Assembly: GCA_031254905.1 (NCBI GenBank)
Contig: JAIRTN010000004.1
Location: 1-7,152 of the forward strand
Source: Coriobacteriales bacterium
GTDB lineage: Bacteria; Actinomycetota; Coriobacteriia; Coriobacteriales; UBA8131
Length of the DNA: 7,152 bases
Direction: 5' to 3'
Of the stretch, positions 5,836 through 7,152 are shown in pieces. Every line of letters begins with the position of its first letter. The first letter of the stretch is position 1. Position numbers and translations under genes: made by a program. Below the pieces are notes generated by a model. That model was given only the letters and a program-made list of their open reading frames with translations. It did no database searches and was not told the origin of the DNA.

Positions 5836-7005
5836 TCACGCCATCATCATAATAAGTATGCCGATAGGCGCGGCAATCACCTCAATCACCGCCGCCACAA
5901 GAAGCAGCCGCTTGATGTCCACCGGCACCGACCCCATGGTTTCCCCGGTGCGCGCGTTAACCGCAACGTAGTGCAAAAGCTTCGTCCCGTTGCCCTTAAC
6001 CTCCAAATACGAGTACAGCCACACCGGCAGATAGGCGGCACGCCATTGGGTGCCCCGCACAGCCGTGTCGTCCTGCTCCCAGCGAATCCCAGCGTTATAG
6101 CCCTGCGCGGTGGCATTCGCCTGAAACCGCGCAATGTCGCGAATCTGCGCGTCAACAAGTCCCCGCAGCACATCGATATTCGTGTCCCTGCGCTCAGACG
6201 TAAAGCCCTTGAGATAATTACCGTTATACGCAACGGCATTCTCCACGTCAAAGGGCATGATGGAGTTAATCACGTTATTCGTGTTGCTCCAAATATCCAC
6301 GTTGCGCCTCTCGGAAGAAGCCTCCACCGTCAGGCCGCTTATCGCAAGGTCAAAATCCCGCCCAATGTTGTACACATCAATGTCGTAAAAAGTCTCCTCG
6401 TGGTCCTTCCTGCCGCGCCGATAGCGACGCGCCACCCGCCCCGCCTGTCCGCGCAAATCGCTGTGGGCGTTGATGTCCACCACAAGATAGGGCAGGTAAA
6501 CCCCCGTAATGTTCTCGGTCGAAAACTCGCGCTTAAAAACCCCGTTGGCAAAAAAGGTGCGCTTCTTAACAAACTCCTCAATTCGCCCGCGCGCCTGCTC
6601 CTTGCTCAGGAGGAAGGGCAGCAAAATGTCCGGCACAGCACCGTTGGGAACCTGATGCTCAATCGACAAGACCTGCCGGCACCAGTGGCAACGAGCGGTC
6701 ATTGTCTCCGTCACGTCAACAACAACCTCGGCGCCACAGCCCTGACACTTCATAGTAACCTGCGTGTCCTCGGGCTGCGTAATATTCACCGCGCCGCTGC
6801 CCACGGTCTCGCCCACCAGCGCATCCGCCGCCCGAAACCCGTCCACCTGAGCCGGCTCAAAAACAAAGCGGCAGTAGTGGCACTGCAGCATACCGGTGCC
6901 GGGCTGCGTCGAAATCTCGGTCGAACCGCACCGAGGGCACTTATTTAAGCCGTCGGCCTTGTCGCCAGAAGTATCAACAACGGTTGGCCCACTGGCCATA
7001 GCCAT
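5836..7005 (-). CDS. TFIIB-type double zinc-ribbon membrane protein (YdjG-like architecture)
   Basis: The function is not established. Numbered from the ATG at 7005 (389 residues), there are two zinc ribbons: Cys23-x2-Cys26 with Cys42-x2-Cys45 (KCPRCGSTEIS, LQCHYCR), and Cys87-x2-Cys90 with Cys106-x2-Cys109 (KCQGCGAEV, RCHWCR). A long soluble domain (about 118-350) follows, containing LPFLLSKEQARGRIEEFVKKR, GVYLPYLVVDINAHSDLRGQ and YLPVWLYSYLEVKGNGTKLLHYVAVNARTGETMGSVP (given here only as landmarks). The last 20 or so residues (about 366-388) are a hydrophobic membrane anchor. Proteins of this layout are often annotated as TFIIB-type zinc-ribbon proteins; they are not transcription factors by any evidence here. 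The TTG at 7041 would add 12 residues, but that stretch is the coding end of the upstream SHOCT gene in another frame. The ATG at 7005 lies one base after that gene's stop and has GGGGAT before it. Translational coupling is likely. Confidence 0.85.
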   Translation of the reverse strand: MAMASGPTVVDTSGDKADGLNKCPRCGSTEISTQPGTGMLQCHYCRFVFEPAQVDGFRAADALVGETVGSGAVNITQPEDTQVTMKCQGCGAEVVVDVTETMTARCHWCRQVLSIEHQVPNGAVPDILLPFLLSKEQARGRIEEFVKKRTFFANGVFKREFSTENITGVYLPYLVVDINAHSDLRGQAGRVARRYRRGRKDHEETFYDIDVYNIGRDFDLAISGLTVEASSERRNVDIWSNTNNVINSIMPFDVENAVAYNGNYLKGFTSERRDTNIDVLRGLVDAQIRDIARFQANATAQGYNAGIRWEQDDTAVRGTQWRAAYLPVWLYSYLEVKGNGTKLLHYVAVNARTGETMGSVPVDIKRLLLVAAVIEVIAAPIGILIMMMA

Positions 7006-7006
7006 C

Positions 7007-7152
7007 TTATATCCCCAACACTTTCGCCTTCGCCGCGTCAAAATCCTCCTGGGAGATGACCCCCGCGTCTAGCAGCCCCTTTAGCTTGGTAAGCTTCTCA
7101 TAAGGGTCCTCCGCGGCAGCCGACACAGGTGCGACCGAAGGTGCAGGTGCAG
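7007..7152 (-). CDS. C-terminal end of a SHOCT-domain protein (5' end outside the window)
   Basis: Reading the minus strand back from the TAA at 7007-7009 gives 47 open residues to the window edge. The first 13 or so are an Ala/Pro/Val-rich linker (APAPSVAPVSAAA). The rest is a typical SHOCT (short C-terminal) domain: DPYEKLTKLKGLLDAGVISQ followed by EDFDAAKAKVLGI. SHOCT is a short helical module at the C-terminus of many bacterial membrane-associated proteins, including SPFH-domain proteins in which it follows such a linker. The main domain is not visible, so an SPFH protein is a guess from linker and neighbours. The stop is one base from the next gene's ATG, so the two are co-transcribed. 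Confidence 0.85.
   Translation of the reverse strand, partial: APAPSVAPVSAAAEDPYEKLTKLKGLLDAGVISQEDFDAAKAKVLGI
7011..7016 (-). promoter_or_regulatory. Ribosome binding site of the double zinc-ribbon gene (GGGGAT)
   Basis: GGGGAT on the minus strand lies within the last codons of the SHOCT gene, about 6 bases before the ATG at 7005. It is a modest site, and it supports 7005 over the TTG at 7041. Confidence 0.5.

Noticed and set aside
5223..5852. 209-residue plus-strand open frame opposite the two-TM gene
   Set aside because: It is basic and Pro-rich, with no ribosome site. The minus-strand gene has a GAGGTG site and membrane segments.
5971..6948. 325-residue plus-strand open frame opposite the double zinc-ribbon gene
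   Set aside because: It has no recognisable domain. The minus-strand reading shows eight paired cysteines and a terminal membrane helix.

Overview
The window reads as a GC-rich bacterial chromosome segment. The genes favour C- or G-ending codons, and several starts are preceded by strong GGAGG-type ribosome binding sites. The best guess for the host is a Gram-positive Actinomycetota lineage, perhaps Coriobacteriia. The reasons are the high GC, a PilT-type ATPase, a MacA-like adaptor with no TolC-contacting hairpin, and membrane-anchored zinc-ribbon and SHOCT proteins of a kind common in monoderms. This assignment is inference; no rRNA or other phylogenetic marker is present.

Layout, plus strand. 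A pilT gene for the type IV pilus retraction ATPase (185-1330) follows a repeat-containing leader. A 223-bp gap holds a terminator-like hairpin and an AT-rich stretch with CACAAAT direct repeats. After it comes a three-gene MacAB-like exporter operon: a membrane-anchored adaptor (1554-2597), an ABC ATPase with a long low-complexity tail (2743-3597) and a MacB/FtsX-type permease (3610-4797). The adaptor should sit on the outer face of the membrane and the permease in it, with the ATPase driving conformational change. The substrate cannot be told from the sequence.

Layout, minus strand. Four genes converge on the exporter operon. In transcription order they are: the 3' end of a gene ending in a SHOCT domain (7007-7152, its start outside the window); a protein with two zinc ribbons and a C-terminal membrane helix (5836-7005), whose ATG lies one base past the SHOCT stop; a small protein with two predicted membrane segments (5319-5681); and a small zinc-ribbon protein with a C-terminal membrane anchor (4894-5250). 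The set recalls the Bacillus subtilis ydjGHI membrane-stress cluster (zinc-ribbon YdjG, SPFH protein YdjI), but the match is by architecture only. It is the best candidate here for a little-described system.

Short tandem repeats recur near gene edges: 18 bp x 3 in the pilT 5' end, 12 bp x 4 and 9 bp x 3 between adaptor and ATPase, and 9 bp x 3 at the ATPase 3' end. No tRNA, rRNA, CRISPR array, insertion sequence or phage gene was seen.
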